Assembly (NCBI RefSeq): GCF_001552595.1 | Contig: NZ_BCRM01000009.1 | Location: forward strand, 173,976 to 237,975 | Length of the DNA stretch: 64,000 nucleotides | Direction: 5' to 3' | Origin: Rhodococcus erythropolis NBRC 15567 | GTDB lineage: Bacteria > Actinomycetota > Actinomycetes > Mycobacteriales > Mycobacteriaceae | Made by a program: the position numbers and the translations under genes | Shown here: in pieces, positions 63,893 through 64,000 of the stretch | How positions within the stretch are numbered: the first letter of the stretch is position 1 | Layout of the letters: each line of letters begins with the position of its first letter | The notes under the pieces: generated by a model | Seen by the model: only the letters and a program-made list of their open reading frames with translations | Databases searched by the model: none | Told to the model about the DNA's origin: nothing

Positions 63893-64000
63893 ATGGCCAT
63901 CCATCCAGTCGACCAGCGGCTCCCCATTGCCCGCCAGTCTGCTTTTGCTCTTCAGCACGTCCTCATCATGTACACCGGTTGCATCACGGTTCCGCTGGTA
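63893..64000 (+). CDS. NCS2 nucleobase:cation (xanthine/uracil/urate) permease, N-terminal fragment
   Basis: The visible 36 residues include HPVDQRLPIARQSAFALQHV and the start of the first helix (IMYTGCITVPLV), typical of the NCS2 xanthine/uric-acid permease N-terminus. The rest lies beyond the window. The ATG at 63893 has GGAG eight bases ahead; an in-frame GTG at 63839 is an alternative that adds 18 residues. It lies divergent to the XRE-cupin regulator. Substrate cannot be fixed from the fragment. Confidence 0.7.
   Translation, partial: MAIHPVDQRLPIARQSAFALQHVLIMYTGCITVPLV

Overview
The window reads as chromosome of a mycolic-acid actinobacterium, most likely a Rhodococcus of the erythropolis/qingshengii type. 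The evidence is the high G+C, frequent GTG/TTG starts, many stop/start overlaps, and a gene order recalled from Mycobacterium tuberculosis Rv3296-Rv3319 (lhr, nei, glpD2, lpdA, a cyclotransferase-like gene, amiA1/amiB1, deoD, pmmB, upp, Rv3311, add, deoA, cdd, sdhCDAB). Synteny and product names come from memory and from motifs read in the translations; no search was run. No tRNA, rRNA, CRISPR array, insertion sequence or prophage was seen. No stretch above 300 bases lacks a gene; the largest gap is about 250 bases, between sdhC and cdd.

Bases 1-18402 are accessory and catabolic. The window opens with the tail of a Gfo/Idh/MocA dehydrogenase, a DHA2-type efflux pump and a rifampicin-monooxygenase-like flavoprotein. 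A sugar/cyclitol island follows (4144-18402): five more Gfo/Idh/MocA dehydrogenases, two IolE/Hyi-type TIM barrels, an SDR, a phytanoyl-CoA-dioxygenase-family protein, a ribose/fructose-type ABC importer and two LacI regulators with visible operator-like sites. iolG- and iolE-like genes are present but iolB/C/D are not, so the substrate may be an unusual cyclitol or a glycoside.

Bases 18461-37494 are the conserved core: sdhCDAB, pyrimidine and purine salvage (cdd, deoA, add, upp, punA, pmmB), an acidic Rv3311-like protein, two M20 amidohydrolases, a degenerate Hsp70-like membrane protein and lpdA. Where M. tuberculosis has sapM, this genome instead has a tightly overlapping four-gene cassette (26199-28148): an EspC-like type VII secretion substrate, an NlpC/P60 peptidase and two YbaB/EspL-like small proteins. 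This is the best candidate for an undescribed module.

Bases 37674-42925 hold a PLP aminotransferase, a CatI/CatJ-like CoA-transferase, a LysR regulator and an MHS-family transporter, placed between lpdA and glpKD. Then come glpK/glpD (divergent), a possible SigF-type promoter before a hypothetical gene and a GAF-ANTAR regulator, and a LysR-MHS transporter-3-hydroxybutyrate dehydrogenase unit. Bases 51056-64000 hold an aldo/keto reductase, an MpaB-family oxygenase, a TetR regulator, the DNA repair pair nei2/lhr, a Dcu-type dicarboxylate transporter, an N-formylglutamate-amidohydrolase-like protein, an acyl-CoA-dehydrogenase-like protein, an XRE-cupin regulator and the first codons of an NCS2 purine/xanthine permease cut by the window edge.
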